In this document: positions 8,917 through 18,780 of the stretch, in pieces
Layout: each line of letters starts with the position of its first letter
Numbering within the stretch: position 1 is the stretch's first letter
Assembly (NCBI GenBank): GCA_013373085.1
Contig: JABXIM010000044.1
Coordinates: forward strand, 62,001-126,000
Direction of reading: 5' to 3'
Length of the DNA: 64,000 nt
From: Oceanospirillaceae bacterium
GTDB taxonomy: Bacteria; Pseudomonadota; Gammaproteobacteria; Pseudomonadales; Balneatricaceae
Notes under the pieces: model-generated
What the model was told of the DNA's origin: nothing
What the model saw: only the letters and a program-made list of their open reading frames with translations
Databases searched by the model: none
Program-made: the position numbers and the translations under genes

Positions 8917-10824
8917 ATGATTTCATCCAACGCCTCGCGCTTCAGTTATCTGGTCGGGCTGGTGATTGCGCTGATTGGTCTTGGCAATGTACTGCCGACC
9001 TTCGACGTCCTGCCTCGGATCGGTCCCTTCCCGATCGAGTGGTATCGCCCGCTGTTTTTCTGGTTCTGCATTCTGGCTTTCCTGAGCCACCGACTGATAA
9101 AACAGCACCGCCCGCTCGATCTTGTAGCCGCTCTGGTCCTTGCGCTGGCCTCCGGCTTCGTCTGCTGGGACAGCTACCATATCGGCCAGATCCTGCTGGA
9201 TGACATCTACTTTTTCGGTCCGCGTGAGGGCGTGATTGCCGGCTTTGCGGCGGCCCTGACGATCTTCATCTGCTGGAGGCAGTGGGGGGCACCCATCGCG
9301 ATCCTCGGGATCGTCGCGCTGCTGTATCTGGCAACGGGCCAGTACTGGCCCGGCGTCTTCGCCACGGTCCCGGCCGATATCAGCGAAACGCTGGCGGCCA
9401 ACCTCTGGTACAGCGCCGACCAGGGCATTCTCGGCTCGATCATGGGCATCGTCCTGACCACAGTCCTGCCGTTCATCGTCCTCGGCGCCGTACTCGAGGG
9501 TGCCGGCGCCGGCAGCTCCATGATCCGTATCGCGTTCTACTCGATGCGTCGTTTTCGGGGCGGACCGGCCTATGCGGCGATCGCTGCGTCGGCGCTGTTC
9601 GGCACGGTTTCCGGCAGTGCCGTGGCCAATGTGGTCGGCACCGGCGTGGTCACCATTCCGATGATCCGGCGCCGCGGCTTTTCCGGCAACTTCGCCGGCG
9701 CCGTGGAAGCCGCGGCATCCACCGGCGGCCAGATCCTGCCTCCGATCATGGGTGCGGCGGCGCTGGTGATGGCCGATATCGTCGGCGTCAGCTATCTCAC
9801 TGTCATCACTGCTGTGCTGGTGCCCGCACTGGCCTACTACGTCAGCCTGTTCATGTCGGTCTACTTCGAGGCACAGCGTCTCGATATCGCTTCCCGGGAA
9901 GATGAGCAGGTCGAAAAGCCGGGCTCCCAGGACTGGCTCAACCTGATTCTGGTGTTCGGCCCGATCTTCCTGATCGTATGGCTGCTGGTCAGTGGCATGT
10001 CGCCGGCCGGCGCCTCCATTTCCGCAATTCTGCTGCTGTTTCCGCTGAGCCTGATCAACCCGGAGATCCGCAGAAAACCCACCAAGCTGATCGCGGCACT
10101 CTCGTCCGGCGGTCATACCGTCGCCCAACTGATGATTGCGATCGCGATCGTCGGCATCGTCGTGGCCACGCTTGAAGCGACCGGCATTCCGTCCAAGCTG
10201 GCGGTTCTGCTGACCGGTGCCGCGAGCTCGTCGTTGCTGATGGCGCTGATCATTGCCGCGATCGGCTGCGTGATCCTCGGCATGGGCATGCCCACGCTGC
10301 CGGCTTACATCGCCATCATCAGCGTCATGGGCGTCACGCTGCAACAGCTCGGCCTGGATCTGCTGACCGCGCACATGTTCGTGTTCTTCTTTGGCGTCGC
10401 GTCCGTCATCACGCCACCGGTGGCGATCGCCGCCTATGCGGCCGCGTCGATTGCCCAGGGCAAGCCGATTGCAACGGCGGTGGAAAGCTCACGTATCGGC
10501 GCGATGATTTTCCTGATCCCGTTCGCCTTCGCCCTGGATCCGGCGCTGCTGCTCGGCGCGGGATCGGATGCGCCGGTCAGCATGGCGCACATGCTTATCG
10601 CCATTCTCAGCCTGCTGGCCGCAATCTACCTCGCCGCCAGCGCGCTGATCGGCTTTGACTGCCGCAAGCTCGGCCTGCCGGAACGTCTGCTGTTGTTCGT
10701 GCTGGCGCTGGCGCTGTTGTCACCCTTTGTCATTGCCAAACTGGCGGCCTTCGCGATCGGCGGCCTGCTGGTGGCGCGACGCCGCATGGCGTCGCGGGCA
10801 ACCCCCGCGATCAAGGAGGTATAA
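8917..10824 (+). CDS. TRAP transporter fused permease (4TM/12TM, DctQM-like)
   Basis: 635 aa multi-TM protein; GGPAYAAIAASALFGTVSGSAVANVVGTGVVTIPMIRRRGFSGNFAGAVEAAASTGGQILPPIMGAAALVMA. Confidence 0.92.
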   Translation: MISSNASRFSYLVGLVIALIGLGNVLPTFDVLPRIGPFPIEWYRPLFFWFCILAFLSHRLIKQHRPLDLVAALVLALASGFVCWDSYHIGQILLDDIYFFGPREGVIAGFAAALTIFICWRQWGAPIAILGIVALLYLATGQYWPGVFATVPADISETLAANLWYSADQGILGSIMGIVLTTVLPFIVLGAVLEGAGAGSSMIRIAFYSMRRFRGGPAYAAIAASALFGTVSGSAVANVVGTGVVTIPMIRRRGFSGNFAGAVEAAASTGGQILPPIMGAAALVMADIVGVSYLTVITAVLVPALAYYVSLFMSVYFEAQRLDIASREDEQVEKPGSQDWLNLILVFGPIFLIVWLLVSGMSPAGASISAILLLFPLSLINPEIRRKPTKLIAALSSGGHTVAQLMIAIAIVGIVVATLEATGIPSKLAVLLTGAASSSLLMALIIAAIGCVILGMGMPTLPAYIAIISVMGVTLQQLGLDLLTAHMFVFFFGVASVITPPVAIAAYAAASIAQGKPIATAVESSRIGAMIFLIPFAFALDPALLLGAGSDAPVSMAHMLIAILSLLAAIYLAASALIGFDCRKLGLPERLLLFVLALALLSPFVIAKLAAFAIGGLLVARRRMASRATPAIKEV

Positions 10825-10825
10825 A

Positions 10826-12394
10826 ATGAATCGCAGGCCCAATTTCGTGCTGATCGTATCCGACCAGCAGCGCGCTGACTGGCTGGGGTGTTACGGACAT
10901 CCTGTCCTCAACACGCCCCATATCGACCGGCTGGCATCCGAGGGGATTCGTTTCGAAGAATTCCATACGGCATCACCCGTATGCATGCCCAACCGGGCCA
11001 GCATCCTGACCGGACGCTACCCCAGCGTCCACGGTCTGCGCTACAACGGCTGCGCGCTGACCAGCCGCGCCAACACCTTTGTCGAAGTGCTGAAAGCCTC
11101 CGGCTACCAGACCGCGGCGATCGGCAAGAGCCACCTGCAGCCGTTCACCTCCAACGACGCCCCCTTCGGCAAAGCCCTGGAGGAAAAGTACAACGGTCCG
11201 ATTGCGGAAGCCTGGAAGGACGACTTCAAGCCGTACGTCTACGAGGAACCGCGTCAATACGAGGGCACTGAACGCTACGACTTTCCTACGCCCTACTACG
11301 GCTTCGATTATGTCGATATGGTGACCGACCACGGCGACAGGGCCGGCGGTCACTACCTGCAGTGGCTGCGTGGCCAAACGCCGGAATGGGAACGGCTGCG
11401 CGACCCGAAGGAGCAGTTCGAGCATGGCTACAGCTGCCCCCAGGCCAAACGGACCAAAATGCCCGAAGCGCTTTACCCGACGCGTTACATCGAAAATCAG
11501 ACCGTCGAGTGGATCAACGAGCAGGCAAATGAGAAGGAACCGTTTTTCCTGTTCGTCTCCTTCCCGGATCCCCATCACCCCTTCAATCCGCCGGGTCAGT
11601 ACTGGGACCGGTATAAGCCGGAGCAGTTTGAGCTGGACGTCAGGGCCGAGGATCTGAAAACGCCGGTGCCGCTGGTGGCATTTGCCCAGCAGCGCCTGGA
11701 AAAAGGCGAGTATCCGGATACGCCGCAGGAAGCCTTCGCGGCGACCGAACAGCACTGCAAGGAGGCCATGGCGCTGACCGGCGGCATGATCGACATGATC
11801 GACGATGCCGTGGGCAACATCATGGACGCGCTCAAGGCCCGGGGGCTGGATGACAACACCGTCGTCATCTATACCGCCGACCACGGTGACTACCTGGGTG
11901 ATGCCAACATGCTGCTCAAGGGCCCCTGGATGCGCAAGTCGATCCATCGTGTGCCCTTTATCTGGCGCGACCCGGCTGCCGAGGCCGGAACCGTTACCGA
12001 TCACCTGGGCAGCGCCGTCGATATCGGCCCGACCATTATGGCCCGCGCCGGCATCAGCCCCTATTTCGGCATTCAGGGACGCGACCTGCTGGCCGACCTG
12101 GCAAGCGGCGAAGGCCGTGCGCAGCTGCTGATCGAACACAACGACAACGTGCCGCGCATGGGCCTGAAAAAGGCCTCCCGCAGCCGTACGCTGTACTCCC
12201 ACGACTGGCGCCTGACCCTTTATCCCGGCGAGGAATGGGGGGAGCTGTACCACACGGCAGAAGACCCGAAGCACCTGAACAACCTCTGGTTCGATCCTGC
12301 CGCCCGGGAGAAGAAAGGGGAACTGATGGAGCTGCTGGCGCTGGAAATCACTGCGACCATGGACGAAAGCCCGCGCGCCATTCGCCGGGCCTGA
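10826..12394 (+). CDS. Type I sulfatase (Cys-type)
   Basis: Start MNRRPNFVLIVSDQQRADWLGCYG after an AAGGAGG RBS; active-site motif CMPNRASILTGR; VVIYTADHGDYLGD. Confidence 0.92.
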   Translation: MNRRPNFVLIVSDQQRADWLGCYGHPVLNTPHIDRLASEGIRFEEFHTASPVCMPNRASILTGRYPSVHGLRYNGCALTSRANTFVEVLKASGYQTAAIGKSHLQPFTSNDAPFGKALEEKYNGPIAEAWKDDFKPYVYEEPRQYEGTERYDFPTPYYGFDYVDMVTDHGDRAGGHYLQWLRGQTPEWERLRDPKEQFEHGYSCPQAKRTKMPEALYPTRYIENQTVEWINEQANEKEPFFLFVSFPDPHHPFNPPGQYWDRYKPEQFELDVRAEDLKTPVPLVAFAQQRLEKGEYPDTPQEAFAATEQHCKEAMALTGGMIDMIDDAVGNIMDALKARGLDDNTVVIYTADHGDYLGDANMLLKGPWMRKSIHRVPFIWRDPAAEAGTVTDHLGSAVDIGPTIMARAGISPYFGIQGRDLLADLASGEGRAQLLIEHNDNVPRMGLKKASRSRTLYSHDWRLTLYPGEEWGELYHTAEDPKHLNNLWFDPAAREKKGELMELLALEITATMDESPRAIRRA

Positions 12395-12464
12395 CGCCCG
12401 CCTTGCCGTGCGGGTCCGGACAGCGGTTCCGGATCCGCACAAACAGAGAGGACCTCTGCGCGGC

Positions 12465-13202
12465 TTATTGGCTGGATCCCTCCACTCCGATCACGTGCCG
12501 GTCCGCCGTTTGCTCCATTCTGCCGGCAAAGGTTTCGGCGTAACGCAGCGTGGCCTGGGCGTGCTCCCGCATGATGCCTTCGGCGCGGGCGCCCTGACGG
12601 TGATCGATGGCATCGAAAGCGGCATGATGCTGCAGATGGGCGAAATTGAATCGCCGGTACTCGGCGTCGAGATTGTTGCGGTCGACGGTCAGCGAACTCA
12701 CCGTGGCAAACGGCAGATGCTCGTTGCGGCTAAGGGCCGACTCGATCGCCGGATTGCCGCTCGCCTCGATGATTATGGCGTGAAAGCGCTTGTTCAGGTC
12801 GTGATAGGCTTCCAGGTCTTCCTCGTTGACATAGCCCTTTGCGAACAGGCCGTCGCCCTCGGCGAGGCACGCCAGCAGCCCGTTTCGCTGTGCAGGCGTC
12901 AGACCGCGCTCTGCGGCCTGACGCGCGGCCAGCCCTTCCAGCACGCCTCGCACTTCCACGGCGCCGCCGATTTCCTCCGGCGTGACCTCGCGTACCCGGT
13001 AACCCCTCCGCTCGAGCCTGGTCAGCAGTCCTTCCTGCTCCAGCGCCCGGAAGGCGATGCGCACCGGCGTCCGCGATACCCCTAGCCGCTCGGACGTCGG
13101 AATTTCGGCCAGCCTCTCACCCGCGGCCAGCTCACCGGAAATGATCATCTGTCGCAATGTGCTCAGCACACGCGTTCCCGCTTTGCTCATACCAAACCTC
13201 AA
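12465..13202 (-). CDS. GntR-family transcriptional regulator (FCD-type)
   Basis: LRQMIISGELAAGERLAEIPTSERLGVSRTPVRIAFRALEQEGLL wHTH plus helical C-terminal domain. Confidence 0.9.
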   Translation of the reverse strand: MRFGMSKAGTRVLSTLRQMIISGELAAGERLAEIPTSERLGVSRTPVRIAFRALEQEGLLTRLERRGYRVREVTPEEIGGAVEVRGVLEGLAARQAAERGLTPAQRNGLLACLAEGDGLFAKGYVNEEDLEAYHDLNKRFHAIIIEASGNPAIESALSRNEHLPFATVSSLTVDRNNLDAEYRRFNFAHLQHHAAFDAIDHRQGARAEGIMREHAQATLRYAETFAGRMEQTADRHVIGVEGSSQ

Positions 13203-13248
13203 GCCCTGTGGGGTGAAAATTGATCAGAATTGTTTGAAGTATAACATC

Positions 13249-13258
13249 TTGGATCCAA
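13249..13258. promoter_or_regulatory. Candidate operator TTGGATCCAA
   Basis: Perfect 10-bp palindrome in the GntR/vanA-like intergenic region. Confidence 0.45.
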
Positions 13259-13418
13259 TTGCTCCCAACCCTCATGAACGTCTGTACTAAGTCCCCTGTA
13301 TCGCGAATGACACCCTATACTCCGAGTGGTAATTTCAGCGTAATTTTCCCGAAAAACGACCAAAACACGGCCATTTATAACAATAATAGAGAAATAAAAG
13401 AATTCTTATAACCAAAGA

Positions 13419-13428
13419 ATGGATCCAA
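13419..13428. promoter_or_regulatory. Candidate operator ATGGATCCAA
   Basis: One mismatch to TTGGATCCAA, same intergenic region. Confidence 0.4.
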
Positions 13429-13470
13429 TTTCGTACAAAAAACTTGATCTGGATCATCCCGGGCGGTAAA

Positions 13471-13480
13471 TTGGATCCAA
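13471..13480. promoter_or_regulatory. Candidate operator TTGGATCCAA
   Basis: Exact palindrome, 30 bp upstream of the start codon at 13510. Confidence 0.45.
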
Positions 13481-13509
13481 AATAAAACAACCACCCAGAG
13501 GAGCCTGAA

Positions 13510-14565
13510 ATGTTTCTGAAAAACGCCTGGTATGTCGGCTGCACCCCGAACGAATTCGCCGACAAACCGCTGGGTCGCCAGATCTGCGGCGAGAAGATGG
13601 TTTTCTACCGAGGCCCCGAAGGTCGCGCAGCGGCCGTCGAGGATTTCTGTCCGCACCGCGGCGCTCCCCTCTCCCTGGGCTATGTCGAAGATGGCCTCCT
13701 GGTCTGCGGTTATCACGGTCTGAAAATGGGCAATGACGGCAAGACCGCCGAGATGCCCGGTCAGCGTGTACGGGGCTTTCCGTGCATCAAGAACTTCCCG
13801 GTGGTGGAGCGCTACGGCTTCGTCTGGGTCTGGCCCGGCGACGCCTCTAAGGCCGATCCCGAGCAGATTCCGGTACCGGAGTGGGCCGATAACCCGGACT
13901 GGGCCTATGGCGGCGGCCTCTACCATATCAACTGCGACTACCGCCTGATGATCGACAACCTCATGGACCTTACCCATGAGACCTACGTTCACTCCACCAG
14001 CATCGGCCAGCCCGAGATCGACGAGGCGCCGGTCGCCACCGAGGTGAACGGCGAAGAGGTGATCACCAGCCGTTATATGGACAACATCACGGCGCCGCCG
14101 TTCTGGCGTATGGCTCTGAAAGCGAACCACCTGGCCGACGACGTACCGGTGGACCGCTGGCAGATCTGCCGTTTCACGCCGCCGAGCCACGTCATGATCG
14201 AAGTCGGCGTCGCCCATGCCGGTCACGGCGGCTACGACGCCCCGGACGAGCACAAGGCGGCCAGCACCGTAGTGGACTTCATCACCCCCGAAACCGAGAC
14301 CAGCCACTGGTATTTCTGGGGCATGGCCCGCAAATTCAAGCCGGAAGACACCAACCTCACGGCCCAGATCCGCGAAGGCCAGGGCAAAATCTTCGGCGAA
14401 GACCTGGATATGCTGGAACAGCAACAGCAGAACCTGCTCGACTATCCCGAGCGCAAGCTGCTGAAGCTGAATATCGACGCCGGTGGCGTCCAGTCACGCC
14501 GCATCCTGGATCGGCTCCTCAAGGCGGAGCAGGAACAGAACGAAGCCGCCGCCAGCGGCAACTGA
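13510..14565 (+). CDS. vanA: Rieske aromatic oxygenase, vanillate O-demethylase oxygenase subunit-like
   Basis: Rieske motif CPHRGAPLSLGYVEDGLLVCGYHGL; non-heme iron region NLMDLTHETYVH; VanA-like throughout. Confidence 0.88.
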   Translation: MFLKNAWYVGCTPNEFADKPLGRQICGEKMVFYRGPEGRAAAVEDFCPHRGAPLSLGYVEDGLLVCGYHGLKMGNDGKTAEMPGQRVRGFPCIKNFPVVERYGFVWVWPGDASKADPEQIPVPEWADNPDWAYGGGLYHINCDYRLMIDNLMDLTHETYVHSTSIGQPEIDEAPVATEVNGEEVITSRYMDNITAPPFWRMALKANHLADDVPVDRWQICRFTPPSHVMIEVGVAHAGHGGYDAPDEHKAASTVVDFITPETETSHWYFWGMARKFKPEDTNLTAQIREGQGKIFGEDLDMLEQQQQNLLDYPERKLLKLNIDAGGVQSRRILDRLLKAEQEQNEAAASGN

Positions 14566-14586
14566 ACCCGGAACAGGAGACCGAGC

Positions 14587-15540
14587 ATGATCGAAGTCGA
14601 AGTTATTTCCAAGACCCTCGACGCCGAGGACATCTTCCGGTTCGAACTGGCGCGTACCGACGGCGCCGCACTGCCGGTTTTCGGCGCCGGCGCCCATATC
14701 GACGTCCACCTCCCCAACGGTCTGGTACGCCAGTATTCGCTGTGCAACCATCCGGAGGAGAGCCATCGCTACGAGATCGGTGTGCTGAAGGACCCGTCCT
14801 CGCGCGGCGGCTCGGTGGCGATGCACGAACAGGTAAAGGCCGGCGACCGGCTGCAAATCAGCGAGCCGCGCAATCACTTTCCGCTGGCCCACGAGGCCAA
14901 GCGTAGCCTGCTGTTCGCCGGCGGAATCGGGGTCACGCCGATTCTGTGCATGGCCGAGCGGCTGGCCCACAGCGGCGGCGAATTCGAAATGCACTACTGC
15001 ACCCGCTCCGAGAGCCGTACGGCTTTCCGCCAGCGGATCGCCGACAGCGGCTTCGCCGGGCAGGTACAGTTCCATTTCGACGATGGCGACCCGGCACAGA
15101 AGCTGGATGCGGCCAGCCTGCTGTCCAGCCCGGTAGACGGCACCCATATCTATGTCTGCGGACCCAAGGGCTTCATGGATCACGTGCTGGAAACCGCCGA
15201 GCGGCAGGGCTGGCCGGCGAATCAGGTCCACCGCGAATACTTCGCCGCGGCGCCGGTCAATCACGACGCCGACGCTGCCTTCGAAATCCAGCTCAGCAGC
15301 AGCGGTCAGGTACTCGAGGTTCCTGCGGACAAGAGCGCGCTGGAGGTGCTGCTGGATCAGGATATCGACATTCCCTATTCCTGCGAAGATGGCGTCTGCG
15401 GCACCTGCATCACCCGGGTATTGGAGGGAGAGCCGGATCACCGTGATATGTTCATGGAGCCCGCCGAGCACGCCGCGAACGACCAGTTCACCCCCTGCTG
15501 CTCGAGAGCCAAGAGCAAGCGACTGGTGCTGGATATCTAA
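14587..15540 (+). CDS. vanB: Vanillate O-demethylase reductase-like (FMN/NAD + [2Fe-2S] ferredoxin)
   Basis: LFAGGIGVTPILCMAERL, HIYVCGPKGFMDHVL and C-terminal CEDGVCGTC; adjacent to the oxygenase. Confidence 0.88.
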   Translation: MIEVEVISKTLDAEDIFRFELARTDGAALPVFGAGAHIDVHLPNGLVRQYSLCNHPEESHRYEIGVLKDPSSRGGSVAMHEQVKAGDRLQISEPRNHFPLAHEAKRSLLFAGGIGVTPILCMAERLAHSGGEFEMHYCTRSESRTAFRQRIADSGFAGQVQFHFDDGDPAQKLDAASLLSSPVDGTHIYVCGPKGFMDHVLETAERQGWPANQVHREYFAAAPVNHDADAAFEIQLSSSGQVLEVPADKSALEVLLDQDIDIPYSCEDGVCGTCITRVLEGEPDHRDMFMEPAEHAANDQFTPCCSRAKSKRLVLDI

Positions 15541-15581
15541 AAACTGCACAGCCAACCCAATACCAAAAACAAAAGGAAGCG

Positions 15582-16601
15582 ATGCACATGAACCTGAAGA
15601 AGTGGACCGCAGCCGCCATCACCGGCGTTACCCTGAGCAGTATGCCCGCTATGGCCGCCGACGTTACCCTGCGCTTTGCCCACCCCTGGCCCGGCAACTC
15701 GGATATTGCCAAGGGGCTCGAGGCCTGGGGCGAGTCACTGGAAAAGGCATCCAATGAACGCATCGAGGTCGAATTCTACCCGGCCCAAACCCTGGCCAAG
15801 GCAGCCAAGGGCTACGATGCGGTGGTCGGCCAGATCGCCGATGTCGCCGCGACGGTGCAGGGCTACACCGCCAACCGCTTTCCGCTGACCCAGGTGATCG
15901 AACTGCCGGGGCTGGTCGACACCGCCACCCGGGGTTCCTGTGTTCTGCAGAAACTCTACGACGAGGGCGACATCGCCAGCGAGTATGAGGACAGCCACGT
16001 ACTCTTCGTCTGGACCAATGGCCCCGGCCACCTGCACCTGAACGGCAAGTCGGTGAAACAGCCCGAGGACGTCTCGGGCCTGCGCATCCGCCGGCCGACC
16101 ACGGTGGTCGGGCAACTGCTCGAGAATCTCGGCGCCCAGCCGGTCGGCATGCCAGCTCCCGATGCCTACACCGCACTGCAGCGCGGCGTGATCGATGGTG
16201 TCGCGATCTCCTGGGACGGCGCCATGGTATTCCGCCTCAACGAAGTTGCGGACCATCATACCGAGCTCAACCTCTACTCACTGAGCTTTGTCGTGACGAT
16301 GAACAAGGGGGTCTACGACCGCCTGCCGGATGATCTGAAAGCGATTGTGGACCAGCACTCGGGGGAAAAATGGTCGCAGCACATGGCCAGGATCTTCGAC
16401 GACCTGGATCAGCAGTCGCTGCAGAGCGTCAAGGAACGTGGCGATGAGGTGATCGAGCTCGACAGCGATATCCAGGCCGCGTGGCAGCCTGCACTCGAGC
16501 AGGTAACCGAAAGCTACCTGGAGGAGCAGGAAGGTCTGGGGCTGCCAGCCCGTGAGGTCTACGGCAAGGCCCGGACGCTGAGCGAGGCCTGCGGCGCCTG
16601 A
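15582..16601 (+). CDS. TRAP transporter DctP-family solute-binding protein (no adjacent permease)
   Basis: Signal peptide MHMNLKKWTAAAITGVTLSSMPAMAAD; DctP-like LRIRRPTTVVGQLLENLGAQPVGMPAPDAYTALQRGVIDGV. Confidence 0.88.
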   Translation: MHMNLKKWTAAAITGVTLSSMPAMAADVTLRFAHPWPGNSDIAKGLEAWGESLEKASNERIEVEFYPAQTLAKAAKGYDAVVGQIADVAATVQGYTANRFPLTQVIELPGLVDTATRGSCVLQKLYDEGDIASEYEDSHVLFVWTNGPGHLHLNGKSVKQPEDVSGLRIRRPTTVVGQLLENLGAQPVGMPAPDAYTALQRGVIDGVAISWDGAMVFRLNEVADHHTELNLYSLSFVVTMNKGVYDRLPDDLKAIVDQHSGEKWSQHMARIFDDLDQQSLQSVKERGDEVIELDSDIQAAWQPALEQVTESYLEEQEGLGLPAREVYGKARTLSEACGA

Positions 16602-16667
16602 GTGTTGCCCCGGCAGGCCCCGTTACCGGAGCTTTCGCCATCCCCCCGCCGGCTGCAGCCACCGCGC

Positions 16668-17585
16668 TCAGCCGGCTTCCAGCGCCTGCAGAATGGTATC
16701 CCGAACCCCGCCAACCAGATCCCGGAACTCGCTGTCCTGACGGTGCCAGAGGAAGATGTCGCGCCGACCGAAATCGGCATCGACCGCTAGACGCCGCAGG
16801 CCATATCGCTGCTGTACCAGCGACGTCAGTCGCGCCGGCATCAGGCTGAGATAGCTCCCCGTCAGCATCGAATTGAAACAGATCATGACATCGCCACTGA
16901 GCGCGATTGCGGTGTTGAAACGCTGTACGCCGGCAAGCTGCAGCACCTCGACCGGAGACTCGCCGAAGAAGGCGTAGGTGGCGAGGTTAATCCAGTCATA
17001 GCCGTCCAGATCGGACACTTCGAGCTGGTCGACATCCGCCAGCGGGTGGGACGCCGAGGCGAACACCGCCAGCTCGTCCTCGAACAAGCGCACGCGCTCG
17101 AGCTCCGGTCTGGCCATCGGTACCGCCGGGCCGATCACCATGTCCAACTGACCGCGGTTGAGCTGATCGAGCGAGCGCGACGGCGTTTCGACCTGGATCA
17201 CCACCGACAGCTGCTGCATCTGCGCCTTGAGGCATTCGGTCACCCGGTGCATGAGCAGCGACGCCACCATCGGGCCGACACTGATGCGAAGTTCCGACTG
17301 CATGCCCAGACGGTGGCGCACGGCTATCTGCTGTGCCGCCCAGAGCGCATCGCCGATCACCCTCCCTTCGCGCGCCAGCGCTTCACCCAGCTCGGTCTGG
17401 CGCACGCCGTGTCGACTGCGGCTGAACAGGCTGGCGCCCACCTGCATTTCCAGCGTCTGCATGTTCTTGGTCAGCGTCGGCTGCGTCACGTTGAGCTGCT
17501 GCGCCGCCAGGCTGATCGAGCCGCACTCAAGAATCGTCGCCAGCTGGTACAAGTGCTTGGGTTCCATTGCCACCCACCCTTCCAT
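16668..17585 (-). CDS. LysR-family transcriptional regulator
   Basis: HLYQLATILECGSISLAAQQLNVTQPTLTKNMQTLEMQVG; same subfamily as 6819..7724 and 43652..44593. Confidence 0.9.
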   Translation of the reverse strand: MEGWVAMEPKHLYQLATILECGSISLAAQQLNVTQPTLTKNMQTLEMQVGASLFSRSRHGVRQTELGEALAREGRVIGDALWAAQQIAVRHRLGMQSELRISVGPMVASLLMHRVTECLKAQMQQLSVVIQVETPSRSLDQLNRGQLDMVIGPAVPMARPELERVRLFEDELAVFASASHPLADVDQLEVSDLDGYDWINLATYAFFGESPVEVLQLAGVQRFNTAIALSGDVMICFNSMLTGSYLSLMPARLTSLVQQRYGLRRLAVDADFGRRDIFLWHRQDSEFRDLVGGVRDTILQALEAG

Positions 17586-17627
17586 TCATTTTCTTATGTT
17601 TAAAAGCTTAAAAAGTCATTATACGAA

Positions 17628-17637
17628 TTGGATCCAG
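17628..17637. promoter_or_regulatory. Candidate operator TTGGATCCAG
   Basis: One mismatch to TTGGATCCAA; upstream of the TAXI gene at 17692. Confidence 0.4.
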
Positions 17638-17691
17638 TATTGCACACTGGTGCTCACGACATCGCACCATACAAACAACTAAGAGGTCGTC

Positions 17692-18696
17692 ATGAAAAAA
17701 ATAATCGCCGTTCTCGGCACTCTCTGCGCACTAAACCTGACTCCCGCCAATGCCGAAACCCTGCGCCTGGATGCCGGCGGCGCCTCCTCGGTTACCGGCA
17801 TATTGCCGCAGGCAATCGCTCAGTACACCGCCAAGGAAGACATCAACCTCGAGGTCATCCTGGGCCAGACCCTGACAAAGTCGATCATGAAGTTGGGCGC
17901 GGACCGGCTCGACGCTTCCCTGGTGCCGCCACCGGCCTTCAGCGCCATGCGCAACGGCACCGGTCCCTATGCCGAGCAGGCCGAAGCCGCCAAAAAGCTG
18001 GCCGGCGAGGTTCGTGCCCTTACAGGGCTCCCCGGCAGCACTTACCATGCCATCACCTGGGCCGATACCGGCATTGAGGACTGGGACGACGTGCGCGGCA
18101 AGCGCGTCTTCGTCGGACCGCCGGCGGGCGCCGCCAACATGCAGATCATCGGCATGATCGAAGTGGCCTCCGGACTCCAGCCCGAAAGCGACTACGAGGC
18201 CATCCGCGCGCCCTGGAACATCGCCATCCAGGGGTTCCAGGACGGCCAGTACGACGTACTGGTGACCAGCGCGCCCATCGGGCAACAGTCGATCAACGAA
18301 CTGAGCCTGCAGCGCGAGATCCGCATTCTCGGTATCCCCGAAAGCGTAACCGGCACCGAGCAGTGGCGTGCCTACACCGACAAGGCCTACATGACCACCT
18401 CGGTGATTCCGGCCAACACCTACGCCGGCCAGGTCAACGGTGACCAGGACATCCTGACGGGGTCGAACATCATGTACCTGGCGGTCAACCGCAACATGGC
18501 GGACGACGTCGCCTACCGCTTCACCAAGGCGTACTGGCAGAACATCGACGCCATCAAGGCATCCAACGCGCTGCTCGGCAACACCAACACCGCCGACCCC
18601 TTCGCCGGTGTCAACGCGCCGCTGCACCCCGGTGCGGTCAAGTACTACCGCGAAGCCGGCATCGAGATCCCGCAGCAGCTGCTAACCGATCAGTAA
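17692..18696 (+). CDS. TRAP transporter TAXI-family solute-binding protein
   Basis: Signal peptide plus LRLDAGGASSVTGILPQAIAQYTAKEDINLEVILGQTLTKSIMKLGADRLDASLVPPPAF; homologous to the 7840 product. Confidence 0.9.
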   Translation: MKKIIAVLGTLCALNLTPANAETLRLDAGGASSVTGILPQAIAQYTAKEDINLEVILGQTLTKSIMKLGADRLDASLVPPPAFSAMRNGTGPYAEQAEAAKKLAGEVRALTGLPGSTYHAITWADTGIEDWDDVRGKRVFVGPPAGAANMQIIGMIEVASGLQPESDYEAIRAPWNIAIQGFQDGQYDVLVTSAPIGQQSINELSLQREIRILGIPESVTGTEQWRAYTDKAYMTTSVIPANTYAGQVNGDQDILTGSNIMYLAVNRNMADDVAYRFTKAYWQNIDAIKASNALLGNTNTADPFAGVNAPLHPGAVKYYREAGIEIPQQLLTDQ

Positions 18697-18730
18697 CCCG
18701 GTCATCCGACAGGCTAACTAAATGTCTGCA

Positions 18731-18753
18731 GCCGGGGCCCGACGGGCCCCGGC
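18731..18753 (+). other. GC-rich hairpin between TAXI gene and TRAP permease
   Basis: GCCGGGGCCC-gac-GGGCCCCGGC, perfect 10-bp arms. Confidence 0.6.
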
Positions 18754-18780
18754 AGATCCCACGCGCAACCGAGAATTCCC

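Noticed and set aside
8923-10374. 483-aa minus-strand ORF opposite the TRAP permease
   Set aside because: Low-complexity, charged, antisense shadow of a well-supported GC-rich gene. The same applies to 18718..20553 and 39639..41321.
10973-12442. 489-aa minus-strand ORF opposite sulfatase 1
   Set aside because: Antisense to a sulfatase with clear motifs; no recognisable family.
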